Assembly (NCBI RefSeq): GCF_020103695.1
Contig: NZ_JAHXBF010000016.1
Coordinates: 249,790-313,789, forward strand
From: Hyalangium versicolor
Lineage (GTDB): Bacteria > Myxococcota > Myxococcia > Myxococcales > Myxococcaceae
Direction: 5' to 3'
DNA length: 64,000 bases
Shown: one piece after another, positions 52,372 through 61,900 of the stretch
Numbering within the stretch: position 1 is the first letter of the stretch
Layout: each line of letters opens with the position of its first letter
Notes under the pieces: generated by a model
The model's database searches: none
Told to the model about the DNA's origin: nothing
The model's input: only the letters and a program-made list of their open reading frames with translations
Position numbers and translations under genes: made by a program

Positions 52372-53265
52372 ATGCTTCCTTCCGTGCTGCCCACCCCCTG
52401 TGTCCTGGCGGTCGCCACCCTGCTCGCTGCATCTCCCGTTCCCCCGGAAGCCCTCCCGGCTGCCGAGGGGGCTCCTGTCGTCCGGAACCTCCGGTTCGAC
52501 TGGACCCGGGACGGAGTCATCACCGGTGTGGGCGCGGTGCTCTGGATAGGCAGCGAGAGCCTCTTCAAGGAGCAACTGGCCCCGGAGAAGTGCCGCTGGT
52601 GCGACCGGAACGCGGATGGAACGGACTCGCTCAACCGCCTGGACAGGTGGGGGCGAGGGCTGGCCGGCACCACGGAGGCCCAGCGCAAGCGCGCGGACAC
52701 CTGGAGCAACGTGGTGGACTTCGGGCTGCTGCCCGTGAGCGTGCTGGGCGCGCAGTACGCGCTGTCTCAGGGGAGCGGAGCGCCTCGGAGCGTCTTCTTC
52801 CAGGACGCGGGTATCATCATCGAGACGGCGGTGCTGGCATCCGTGCTCAACCAGACCGTGAAGTTCATCGCCGGCCGCGAGCGCCCCTTCGTCCACGTGC
52901 TGCCCGAGGACCAGAAATCCCTCACGGCCCATCCAGACGACAACAATCTCTCCTTCTATAGCGGGCACACGAACCTGGCCTTCGCGCTCGTGGTGTCCGC
53001 GGGCACGGTGGCCGAGCTGCGCGGGTACCGGCACCGCGCTTGGATCTGGGCGGTGGGGCTGCCGCTGGCCACCTCCGTGCCGCTGCTGCGCATGGCGGCG
53101 GACAAGCACTACCTCACCGATGTGGCCACGGGGGCCGTGCTGGGGTCAGCCTTTGGGGTCGCGGTGCCCCTGCTGCTCCACAAGCGCGTGAACGACGCTC
53201 CAAGTGCCGTCTCGCTCCGGGTGTCCGCGGGCCTCGGCGGAGCAGTGTTCTCGGGCCGCTTCTGA
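52372..53265 (+). CDS. PAP2-family phosphatase
   Basis: A 297-residue membrane or periplasmic acid phosphatase. A signal peptide or span occupies the first 25 residues. The three PAP2 motifs are complete: KFIAGRERPF, FYSGHT and LLRMAADKHYLTD, providing the catalytic His pair and the phosphate-binding Arg and Lys. Likely substrates are undecaprenyl pyrophosphate or phosphatidic-type lipids, but the exact one is not readable. It is divergent from addB, with 40 bp between the starts. Confidence 0.9.
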   Translation: MLPSVLPTPCVLAVATLLAASPVPPEALPAAEGAPVVRNLRFDWTRDGVITGVGAVLWIGSESLFKEQLAPEKCRWCDRNADGTDSLNRLDRWGRGLAGTTEAQRKRADTWSNVVDFGLLPVSVLGAQYALSQGSGAPRSVFFQDAGIIIETAVLASVLNQTVKFIAGRERPFVHVLPEDQKSLTAHPDDNNLSFYSGHTNLAFALVVSAGTVAELRGYRHRAWIWAVGLPLATSVPLLRMAADKHYLTDVATGAVLGSAFGVAVPLLLHKRVNDAPSAVSLRVSAGLGGAVFSGRF

Positions 53266-53296
53266 CACGCCCTACCCGGAACCCAGCCTTTGGCGT

Positions 53297-53317
53297 GAGC
53301 CCTTGGCCCAAGGGCTC
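53297..53317. repeat. Perfect 21-bp palindrome between PAP2 and kinase genes
   Basis: GAGCCCTTGG-C-CCAAGGGCTC has 10 matched bases on each arm around one central base. It follows the PAP2 stop by 31 bases and precedes the kinase start by 72. There is no T-tract, so it fits an operator or a Rho-aided structure better than a classic terminator. Confidence 0.45.
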
Positions 53318-53389
53318 ATTGGAAGGAGCCGACAACTTCGGGACACAATGGTCCGAGAACGATCGCGCCCTTTCCCCAAGAGGGGCTCC

Positions 53390-55300
53390 ATGACCAGCAC
53401 TGTGGCTCCCGAATCCATATCGTCACGCGCTGAAGCCCCGGGCTCCCAGCCGCCGCGCTCAGGACAGGCCCGCTGGCTCCTGGCCCGACTGGACTCGCTG
53501 CTCTCGAAAGAGCTGCGTCAGGCCTCTCCCTCGCAGCTCGCGCGCCACCGCGTGCTGGCCGGCGCCTGCAGCTTCATCCTCCTGTTGCACCTGGTGGCCC
53601 TGGTCCTGTTCCCCCTGTCGCGGCTCAGCCTCGTCACCGGCGGACTGTCCCTCTGCTACTCAGGCATCCTGCTGCTGCTGCGCCGCGCCAGGAGCCACCT
53701 GCTGCCCTCCCTCAGCCTGTGCCTGACGATGGCGTTCGGCAGCACGCTCATCGTCTTCTCCTCGGGGTACATGCCCTACGCCGGCACGCACGCCGCGCAC
53801 ATGCTGCTGCCCGCGTTCGCCGTGTACCTGCTGGGAGCGCGCAGGGGGTTCTTCATCACCCTCATCATCTGCATCAACAGTGGACTGATCTACCCCCTCT
53901 ACTACTCGCACTTCCGCGTGGGGCCCCAGGAGTCCCTCGGGGGGCTCTTCTGGCCGTTCTACGTGGCCTCCACCCTCTCCTTCCTGGGCGCCTGGGCGCT
54001 GGACTCTCTCCAGAGTGCCTCCCAGCGAGAGGCCCAGGTGACGCTGGAGCAGACGCTGTCGGACATGCGCGACCACGAGGACAAGCTCAGCAGCCTCATC
54101 GACAGCACCGACGATCTCGTGGCCTCGCTCGACACCGAGGGGCGCCTGCTCGCGTTCAACAGCGCGATCAGGGGGGGCACCCTCCGCGACACGGGCTACG
54201 AGCTCACCGTGGGCCAGCTGCTCTTCCCCGAGTCGAATCCCGCGGTGCGAGCCCTCTGGATGCCCCGACTGGCCCTGGCCCTGCAGGGGGAGCGTCAGCG
54301 CTACGAGGAGGTCTACGAGGGACAGGGGGGCCCGCGCACCTTCGACATCAGCGTCAACCCCACCCGGGGCGCTGGCGGCCGCATCACCGGCATGACGCTC
54401 TTCGCCCGGGACATCACCGCGCGCAAGCAGGCGGAGGCCCGGCTGGGAGAGCTGCACCGCACGCTCGTGGACGTGTCGCGCCAGGCGGGCATGGCCGAGA
54501 TTGCCACGGGCGTGCTCCACAACGTGGGCAACACCCTCACCAGCGTCAACGTGTCCACCACGCTCGTCATCGACCGGCTGCGCCAGTCCCGCCTCTCCGG
54601 GCTGGGCAAGGCGAACGCCCTGATCCAGGAGCACGCGGACCACCTGGGCCAATTCCTCTCCGAGGATCCTCAGGGCCAGAAGCTGCCGGGCTACCTCATC
54701 GCCCTCTTCAGCCAGCTCCAGGCAGAGCACGACACCCTGCTCCAGGAGATGCTCTCGCTGCGCCGCAGCGTGGACCACATCAAGTCCATCGTCAGCATGC
54801 AGCAGAAGCACGCGCGGATCGCCGGAGCCGTGGAGGAGGTACCCGTGCCTCAGCTCATCGACGAGGCCCTGCGCCTGCACGCCGCCTCCTTCGAGCGGAT
54901 GGGCATCCACCTCGAGCGCGACTATGCCAACGTGCCCACGATGCTCGTCGACCGCCACAGGCTGCTGCAGATCCTCGTCAACCTGCTGAGCAACGCCCGC
55001 GACGCGCTCGTCGCCAGCGAGACCCAGGACAAGCGCCTGCGCATCTCCATCCACATGGATCCCGAAGCCGGCTCCCTGCGCATCCAGGTGAGCGACAACG
55101 GCCTGGGCATCACTCCGGAGAACCTTCCGCGCATGTTCGCCCAGGGGTTCACCACGAAGAAGCACGGCCATGGCTTCGGCCTGCACATCAGCGCCCTGGC
55201 CGCCATGGAGATGAAGGGGCGGCTCACCTGCTCCAGCCCCGGTCCCGGGCAGGGCTCCACCTTCACCCTGGAGCTGCCCATGGAAGAGACTCACAGCTGA
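53390..55300 (+). CDS. Membrane PAS sensor histidine kinase (HNxGN type)
   Basis: A 636-residue kinase with about six spans (about 65-225), a PAS domain (about 232-350), a phosphoacceptor region and a HATPase domain (NLLSNARDALV, DNGLGI, GHGFGLHISA). The His box reads ATGVLHNVGNTLTSV with His377, the HNxGN variant common in myxobacteria in place of HELNN. AGAGGGG precedes the ATG. No response regulator lies beside it. The last 10 bases overlap the convergent ROK gene. Confidence 0.92.
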   Translation: MTSTVAPESISSRAEAPGSQPPRSGQARWLLARLDSLLSKELRQASPSQLARHRVLAGACSFILLLHLVALVLFPLSRLSLVTGGLSLCYSGILLLLRRARSHLLPSLSLCLTMAFGSTLIVFSSGYMPYAGTHAAHMLLPAFAVYLLGARRGFFITLIICINSGLIYPLYYSHFRVGPQESLGGLFWPFYVASTLSFLGAWALDSLQSASQREAQVTLEQTLSDMRDHEDKLSSLIDSTDDLVASLDTEGRLLAFNSAIRGGTLRDTGYELTVGQLLFPESNPAVRALWMPRLALALQGERQRYEEVYEGQGGPRTFDISVNPTRGAGGRITGMTLFARDITARKQAEARLGELHRTLVDVSRQAGMAEIATGVLHNVGNTLTSVNVSTTLVIDRLRQSRLSGLGKANALIQEHADHLGQFLSEDPQGQKLPGYLIALFSQLQAEHDTLLQEMLSLRRSVDHIKSIVSMQQKHARIAGAVEEVPVPQLIDEALRLHAASFERMGIHLERDYANVPTMLVDRHRLLQILVNLLSNARDALVASETQDKRLRISIHMDPEAGSLRIQVSDNGLGITPENLPRMFAQGFTTKKHGHGFGLHISALAAMEMKGRLTCSSPGPGQGSTFTLELPMEETHS

Positions 55301-56316
55301 GTGCGCCCACGGGTGGGGTGCCGCGAGGCAATGGGGGCCTCCGCGGGCTCCGCCAGCAGCGCCGCGCCGATGGCCCCCGACAGCTCGCCCAGGCCCGAGA
55401 GCCGCACGTCCGGAGGCCGCTGCGACACGAAGAGGTGCGGGTGCATGGCCTGGGAGATGCGCTCCACGTACCGCTCGCCCAGCCGCGTGCCCAATCCGCC
55501 GCCGATGATCACGGCCTCCACGTCCAACAGGTTCACCGCGGAGGCGATCCCCGCCCCCAGCATCCGGAGGGCGCGCGCGATCAGCCGCTCCGCCAGGCCG
55601 TCCTCCTGCTTCAGCGCCCGGAGCCAGATGCCGCTGGTGAGCCGATCCTTGCCGTGCGCCTCCATCAGCTCGAACAGCTTCGTCTTCTCGCCGCGCTCCA
55701 CCGCCCTGCGGGCGCGACGCTCCATCGCCGCTCGCCCCGCATACGCCTCCATGCAGCCCCGCCGGCCGCACGAGCACCGCGCTCCACCGCGGCGCACGAC
55801 GATGTGGCCGATCTCCCCAGCCGCGCCCCGCCCCGTCCACCGCCGGCCCTCGAGGATGATTCCGCCGCCCACGCCCGTCCCCCACCACACGCCGAGCAGC
55901 GAGCGATAGGTGCGCCCGGAGCCCAGCCGAGCCTCGGCCCCCACCGCCACCTGCACGTCATTGCCCAGGAACACCGGCACCTTCACCCGCTTCGAGAGCG
56001 CCTCGGCCAGCGGAAACGGGCCATCCCACCCGGGCAGATTTCCCGCCTGCAACAGCACGCCCGCCGCGGGATCCACCGCTCCTGGGGCGCCCACGCCCAC
56101 GCCCGCGAGCGACGCGAGTTCCAGCTTCAGCGGCCGTGCCGCCTCCTGGAGCGTGGCGAACAGCTCCTCGACGATGGCTGGGGGGCCGCCCTTCTGGGGA
56201 GTGACGCGGCGGGCCTGGCCCACCACGTTGCCCTCCTCATCCAACAGCACGGCCTGAATCTTCGTCCCGCCCAGGTCGAGCCCTCCAAACACCTGCTTCA
56301 TGCCGCCACCGCGCAT
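55291..56316 (-). CDS. ROK-family sugar kinase (probable glucokinase)
   Basis: A 341-residue kinase predicted to phosphorylate glucose or a related sugar with ATP. The phosphate loop is DLGGTKIQ, the catalytic Asp occurs in FLGNDVQVA, and the zinc site is complete in GHIVVRRGGARCSCGRRGC. There is no N-terminal helix-turn-helix, so it is an enzyme rather than a ROK repressor. GAGGAGG precedes the ATG. ROK glucokinases supply glucose-6-phosphate; specificity for N-acetyl sugars cannot be excluded. Confidence 0.93.
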   Translation of the reverse strand: MRGGGMKQVFGGLDLGGTKIQAVLLDEEGNVVGQARRVTPQKGGPPAIVEELFATLQEAARPLKLELASLAGVGVGAPGAVDPAAGVLLQAGNLPGWDGPFPLAEALSKRVKVPVFLGNDVQVAVGAEARLGSGRTYRSLLGVWWGTGVGGGIILEGRRWTGRGAAGEIGHIVVRRGGARCSCGRRGCMEAYAGRAAMERRARRAVERGEKTKLFELMEAHGKDRLTSGIWLRALKQEDGLAERLIARALRMLGAGIASAVNLLDVEAVIIGGGLGTRLGERYVERISQAMHPHLFVSQRPPDVRLSGLGELSGAIGAALLAEPAEAPIASRHPTRGRTQL

Positions 56317-56468
56317 CGGGGTCCTCCTCGGGTTCGCAGGAATGAAGCTGCGCCCCGGGCCGCCGCGACGTTAACCTGACCGCCGAGGTCCTCGCGGAGG
56401 CAGCGCCTCCTGGGCACCTCCAGCTGTCCGCTGCCTGACCTCGACTCGCCCGCCCTACGAGGATCGCC

Positions 56469-57296
56469 ATGCACGCCAGGAGCTTCCTCGAGATCGCCCG
56501 TCTCGTTGAGCACAAACAGGCCGCCGCCGCCGCCGAGCTGGCCTTGGAGGCACAGCCTCTCGCCGAAGGCTGGCTCGCCTTCGGTGGCCGAGGCTCCTAC
56601 GTGAACAAGGCCTGCGGGTTCGGACTCGGCCGGCCCATCTCCGAGCCCGAGCTGGATGAGATCGTCACATTCTTCAGCTCACGCGGCGTCGAGCCGCGGA
56701 TCGAACTCAGCCCCTTCGTCCCGGCAGCGCTGCTCGAAGGGCTCGATCGCCGTGGCTTCGTGCTCCAGCGGTTCGGCAACGTCCTGGCCCGCGAGCTCTC
56801 CCCGGACACCCCACTCCGAGCGGGTCTCCCCTTCGGCTGGCCCCAGGGCGTCACCGTCGAGCGAGTCGATCCACGGGACACCGCCGCCGTCCACGAGTAC
56901 GTCGAGGTCTCCGAGAGCGGGTTCCTCGCGGAGGGAGAGCTGCTCCCGAAAGAGTTCCTCGAGATCGGGATCAAGGCCGTGCAGCGCCCCGTGCAGGACG
57001 CGTTCGTGGCGCGCATCGGCCGCGAAGTCGTCGGCGCGGGAGGCTGCGAGTCCAGCGGCGGCGTCACCGCCCTGTTCGGCACCTCGGTCAAGCCGGCCTG
57101 GCGCGGGCGCGGAATCCAGCAGGCGCTCATCGTCGCGAGGCTCGAGCGAGGCCTGGAGCGGGGCAGCCAGCTCGCCGTCATCATCTCGGGGCCGGGCATC
57201 CCCACGGAGCGCAACGCCGCGCGCCTGGGCTTCTCCATGGCCTACTCGCGCGTCTCCCTCGTGAAGCATGGTGCAGGCCTGACTCCGTCTCCGTAG
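56469..57296 (+). CDS. GNAT-family protein
   Basis: A 275-residue protein whose C-terminal half (about 130-270) is a GNAT fold: GTSVKPAWRGRGIQQALIVARLERG contains the acetyl-CoA motif, and NAARLGFSMAYSR is the usual end. The N-terminal half (about 1-125) is a second, weaker GNAT-like unit (SYVNKACGFGL, FVPAALLEGLDRRGF), so it is probably a two-lobed acyltransferase. GAGGA lies 5 bases from the ATG. Substrate unknown. Confidence 0.82.
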   Translation: MHARSFLEIARLVEHKQAAAAAELALEAQPLAEGWLAFGGRGSYVNKACGFGLGRPISEPELDEIVTFFSSRGVEPRIELSPFVPAALLEGLDRRGFVLQRFGNVLARELSPDTPLRAGLPFGWPQGVTVERVDPRDTAAVHEYVEVSESGFLAEGELLPKEFLEIGIKAVQRPVQDAFVARIGREVVGAGGCESSGGVTALFGTSVKPAWRGRGIQQALIVARLERGLERGSQLAVIISGPGIPTERNAARLGFSMAYSRVSLVKHGAGLTPSP

Positions 57297-57506
57297 GCGC
57301 ATGTAAGCCCCAGGCGCACCAAAAACACGACTGAAAGCGCTCCCGAGCGGCCCCATCCTCTCAGGAATTGGAAAAAGCGGATTCCCCGGAAAGGCCCTTG
57401 AGATCCACTTCACTGTTCCCTTACAGTCATCTTCACTTTTGCCGCTGAAGTTGTGCCCAACCAGCGCAGAAGCCACCGGCCTGCAGGCCTGCTCGGGAGT
57501 TTGCTC

Positions 57507-58808
57507 ATGATCAAGAAGGTGCTTGGTGGCGTAGTCGGGGCTGTCGTCGCATTGGCCGCTCTTCCAGCGGCCGCGCAGAGCCGCACTCCATGGCAGATGC
57601 ACAACGGCAACGAGGTGACGGCCTCGAACCCGTTGGGCCTGGTGAAGTTCAAGTGCTCGCCGACGCAGCACGGACAGAACTGCGAGTACGACGTGGCCAG
57701 CGTGCCGGCCGCTTCGGATCCGGACTGGGTGGCCGCGCCGAACGGGGAGACGATCGGATTTTCCGTCTATCCCTCGCGTGTGTGTCAGGCCCCCAATACC
57801 TGTCTGGCCTACGGCGACTTCACCTACTTCCAAACCTTCGTGAACGTGCCGCAGAACGTGGCGGTGACGACGTTCACCATCACCTTCAACGGCATGGACG
57901 ATGGCTCGCGCGTGTCGATCTACAACTCCGCGCACCCCGAGGGCCTCATCATCCCGGGCAGCTACGTGTACCTGGGCGGCGCGGGCACGGCCAACCTGGC
58001 GGCGTTCGTGAAGTCCGGTGAGAACAACCGCGTGGTCATCACCCAGGTGGATGACTGCTGCACCGAGAACCACCTGCAGAGCGCGGCGGTGGTGCTCAAC
58101 GGGCAGGTGGTGGAGACCGCCTGCGCCACCTCCTCGGACTGCGACGACGGCGACACCTGCACCTCGGACGTGTGCAACTCGGACGGCTCGTGCAGCCACC
58201 CGGCGCTGGCGTGCGTGAACAGCCAGGTGTGCGGCAGCCAGAACCTCACGGCCACCTCGCTGAGCAACTTCAGCTCCGCCAGCTGCACGCCGAACGCCTC
58301 GGGCCAGCCCTCGCTGGTGCCGGCCGGCTCGCTGGACATGACGCTCGAGTGCGGTGAGACGACCTGGACGGATCCGGGCGCCGAGGCCTTCGACTCCACC
58401 TGCGCGCCCATCACCGTGCACTACTACAACTCCGGCCACGACTCGTACGGCCCGGGCCCGGCCACCTGCGCCGAGGGCCTCTACTACGTGCAGTACATCG
58501 CCTGGGACGCCATGGGCCAGACGGTGAGCGCCATCCGCAACGTGACGGTGAACGACACCCACGCGCCGACGCTGGCGCTCAAGGGCCCCACGCACATGGT
58601 CCACCAGTGCGGCACGCAGTGGGTGGATCCGGGTTGGACGGCCTTCGACACCTGCTACGGCGACATCACCCCCGAGGTCCACTGGACGGGCTTCCCCAAC
58701 GGCTGGGTCGAGGGTGTGTACACGGTGAACTACACGCTGACGGACAGCGGCGGCAACAGCGCCACGCCCCTGACGCGCACCGTCGAGGTTGTCAACTGCC
58801 CGTGGTAG
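57507..58808 (+). CDS. Secreted Cys-rich protein with two Ig-like (DUF5011-type) repeats
   Basis: A 433-residue exported protein. The start is ATG 57507 with GGGAG 7 bases upstream; the signal ends ALPAAAQ. An N-terminal beta domain is followed by a Cys-rich segment (SDCDDGDTCTSDVCNSDGSC) of the kind seen in many myxobacterial surface proteins. Two DUF5011/HYR-like Ig repeats close it, each opening with a valine/leucine strand, a Cys-Gly pair and W(T/V)DPG (MTLECGETTWTDPG; MVHQCGTQWVDPG). It lacks a lipobox, so it is secreted or surface-attached. A strong terminator follows. Confidence 0.85.
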   Translation: MIKKVLGGVVGAVVALAALPAAAQSRTPWQMHNGNEVTASNPLGLVKFKCSPTQHGQNCEYDVASVPAASDPDWVAAPNGETIGFSVYPSRVCQAPNTCLAYGDFTYFQTFVNVPQNVAVTTFTITFNGMDDGSRVSIYNSAHPEGLIIPGSYVYLGGAGTANLAAFVKSGENNRVVITQVDDCCTENHLQSAAVVLNGQVVETACATSSDCDDGDTCTSDVCNSDGSCSHPALACVNSQVCGSQNLTATSLSNFSSASCTPNASGQPSLVPAGSLDMTLECGETTWTDPGAEAFDSTCAPITVHYYNSGHDSYGPGPATCAEGLYYVQYIAWDAMGQTVSAIRNVTVNDTHAPTLALKGPTHMVHQCGTQWVDPGWTAFDTCYGDITPEVHWTGFPNGWVEGVYTVNYTLTDSGGNSATPLTRTVEVVNCPW

Positions 58809-58839
58809 TCGACCCACACCGTAGGGCCTGATCAACACC

Positions 58840-58879
58840 GAGCCGGGCGAGCCAACAAGGCCGCCCGGCTCTTGTTTTT
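58840..58879 (+). terminator. Intrinsic terminator
   Basis: GAGCCGGGCG (58840-58849) pairs perfectly with CGCCCGGCTC (58862-58871), with an inner GCC/GGC pair in the loop, followed by TTGTTTTT. It lies 32 bases after the stop of the secreted protein gene. Confidence 0.92.
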
Positions 58880-58946
58880 CTAGCGAACACTCCTACCCGC
58901 GAGGGCACATTGACTTGATCCAGGCGTCAGTGTCCCGCTGCGGGTT

Positions 58947-61900
58947 ATGGCCAGGGCTCGTCGGGGAGTCTGCTTGCTTCGCCATGTTCTGAACCCGTTC
59001 CTTGCCGAGCGGATCTCGCGATCCGTGCGCGTGTACGTGCAACGGCTGACGGTGCTCGCCGCCGTGCTCGGGCTCTCGTGGGAGGCCTCCGCGCTGGATC
59101 CGGACAAGGCGCTGATCCAGTTCCCCCACCACGTGTGGCAGACGACGGATGGGCTGCCGCAGAACAGCGTGCTGGCGCTGGCGCAGACGCCAGATGGCTA
59201 CCTGTGGGGCGGCACCTGGGAAGGCCTGGTGCGCTTCGACGGGGTGCGCTTCACGGTCTACGAGAAGACGAACACCCCGGCCCTCCCCGGCCGCTCGGTG
59301 CGCTGCCTGGCGACGGCACCGGATGGAACGCTGTGGATTGGGATGACCGAGGGGCTCGCGGGCTGGCGCCAGGGCGCGTTCTTCCCGATCAATCCCCCCG
59401 CGGGGACGATCCTCACCGAGGCTCGCGATCTGCAGGTGGCGCGCGACGGGAGCCTCTGGATCGCCACCGAGGGCTTCGGTGTCTCGCGGCTGTTCGAGGG
59501 CCACTTCCAGACCTGGAGGGCATCCGACGGGCTCGCGAGCGACAACGTGCTGGCGCTCACGGAGGACACGGCCGGCACGATCTGGGCGGCCGGAGAAGGA
59601 GGCCTGCAACGGTGGAATGGCACGGCCTGGTCGGCCCCCCTGGTCTTCGAGGGCCAGGATCAGGTGGTGGTGCAGACGCTCACGAGCGATCCGAACGGCA
59701 CCATCTGGGCCGGCAATACCAAGGGAGATGTCTACCAGATTCGAGACGGGAGCATGCGACGGGTGCCCGAGGCGAGCCTCTCGGGCGCGCCCGTGGTGAC
59801 CCTGCTGGTGGACAAGGGGGGCAGCCTGTGGGTGGGGAGCCTGGGGCGGGGAGTGGCCCGCCTGGCCGGTGGGCGACGCTCGATGCTCAACGCCGAGAAC
59901 GCCCCGGAGAGCACCCAGGTCGTCGATCTGCTCGAGGATTCCGAGGGCAATGTGTGGATCGGCACGGATGCCCGGGGGCTGCATCGGCTCAAGGACGCGC
60001 CCTTCTCCTCCTATGGGCAGCCGGAGGGGATGGCCAACGACATGGTGCTGGCCATCCGCGAGACGCGGGATGGCAGCCTCTGGTTCGCGACCCTGGGCGG
60101 GGGCATCTCGCGCCTGCTCGACGGGAAGATGACGACGTGGACGGAGCGTGAGGGGCTCATCCAGGATCGTGTCCGCTCCATCGCCGAGACCCCGGATGGC
60201 AGCCTCTGGTTCGGGACGAGGCTGGGGATCAGCCGCTGGCGCGCCGGTCAGTTCACCTCGTATGGGGTGGCCGAGGGGCTGGCGGATGTGCGGGCGCTCC
60301 TGCTCGACGTGGACGCCCAGGGCACGTTGTGGGTGGGAACACCGACGGGGCTCGCACGCTGGACGGGGGAGCGCTTCGAACCCTTCACGCCTCGGGGCGG
60401 GCTGCCCGGCCAGAACATCACCGCGCTGCGAACCAGCGCTGCCGGAGGCCTCTGGGTGGGCACCAATGGCGGAGGCCTGGTCCACCTGATCGACGGCCAG
60501 AGCACCCTCCTGACCCCCGAGGGGGGAAAGCTGAGCAGCAAGCCCATGGCGATCCACGAAGAGGACGATGGGACGCTGTGGATCGGCACCAACGATGGCC
60601 TGTTCCATTGGAGCGCCGGGAACATCCATCGCTTCTCCACCGACGAGGGGCTCTTCGACAACCGCATCTTCCACATCCTCTCCGACGGGAACGGCAACCT
60701 GTGGATGAGCAGCAACAAGGGCATCTCCCGCGTGACGGTGAAGGAGTTGGAGTCCGTGGCCCAGGGCCGGCTCCGGCGAGCCAACGCCCGCGTCTATGGC
60801 GCGGAGGATGGGATGCGTTCTGAGGAGTGCAATGCGCTCGGCTCTCCGGGCGGGTGGAGGGATCGCAGCGGCCGGCTCTGGTTCCCGACCATCCGAGGCG
60901 CCGTGGTCTACACGCCGGGCTCCGAGGCCATGCGCTCACCGCCGCCCGAGGTGCGCATCGAGGAACTTCGGGTGGATGGCCGGCCGGTCCCTGTCTCGGA
61001 GTTGGGCCGCATTCCCGGGGGTGAGGGCAAGGTCGAGTTCCACTACACCTCCGCCGGCCTGCGCGCTCCGCAGCAGCTCCAGTTCCGCTACCAGTTGGAG
61101 GGGGTGGACACGGACTGGGTGCGAGCGGGCTCCCGGCGCGAGGCCTACTACACGCGGCTTCCGCCCGGGACGTACCGGTTCCGCGTGGAGGCGGAGTACC
61201 TGGACGGAGGAGGAGCCGCACCGGGGGCCGTCTTGACGTTCTACCTGAAGCCTCGCCTCCACCAGACGTGGGCCTTCCGGGTGGCGTGCGCGCTGCTGGG
61301 CGTGGCGACGGTGGCCGGAAGCGTGTGGCTGGGCCTGCATCGGGCCCGACGGCGAGAGCTGGAATTGCAGGAGCGGGTCGATCAGCGAACCCGCGAGCTG
61401 GCCACCGTGAACGCCGATTTGAAGATGCGCATCGAGGAGGTGCAGGCCACCCGCGAGCGGCTGGTCCACGCGGAGAAGATGGCGGCCGTGGGCACCCTGG
61501 CGGCGGGCGTGGGCCACGAGCTGAACAACCCGCTGGCCTTCATCATCTCCAACCTGCACTTCGTGGCCTCGGAGCTGAAGGACTCGGGTGTGCAGGCCTC
61601 GGATCCCCCGCGCTGGAAGGAGGTGGAGCAGGCGCTCGGAGACGCGCTGAAGGGCACCGATCGCATGCGCCGCATCATCCAGGATCTGAAGACGTTCTCC
61701 CGGGCGCAGCCGAAGAACTCGCGGCCCGTGGATCTGCACACCGTGCTGGAGCTGGCGATCTCCATGGCGGACGTGGAGATCCGCCATCGCGCCCGCAAGG
61801 TGAAGGACTACGGCGCGCCTCCCGCGGTGATCGGGGACGAGACCCAGCTGGGCCAGGTGTTCCTCAACCTGCTCATCAACGCGGCCCATGCCATCCCCGA

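Noticed and set aside
57478..57489. Palindrome GGCCTGCAGGCC before the secreted protein gene
   Set aside because: Short palindromes of G and C are expected often by chance in this base composition, and no partner site is near.
58903..58921. Second sigma-54-like site before the propeller kinase gene
   Set aside because: GG and the -12 pair are 11 bases apart and the pair is GA, not GC. The spacing rule of sigma-54 promoters is broken.
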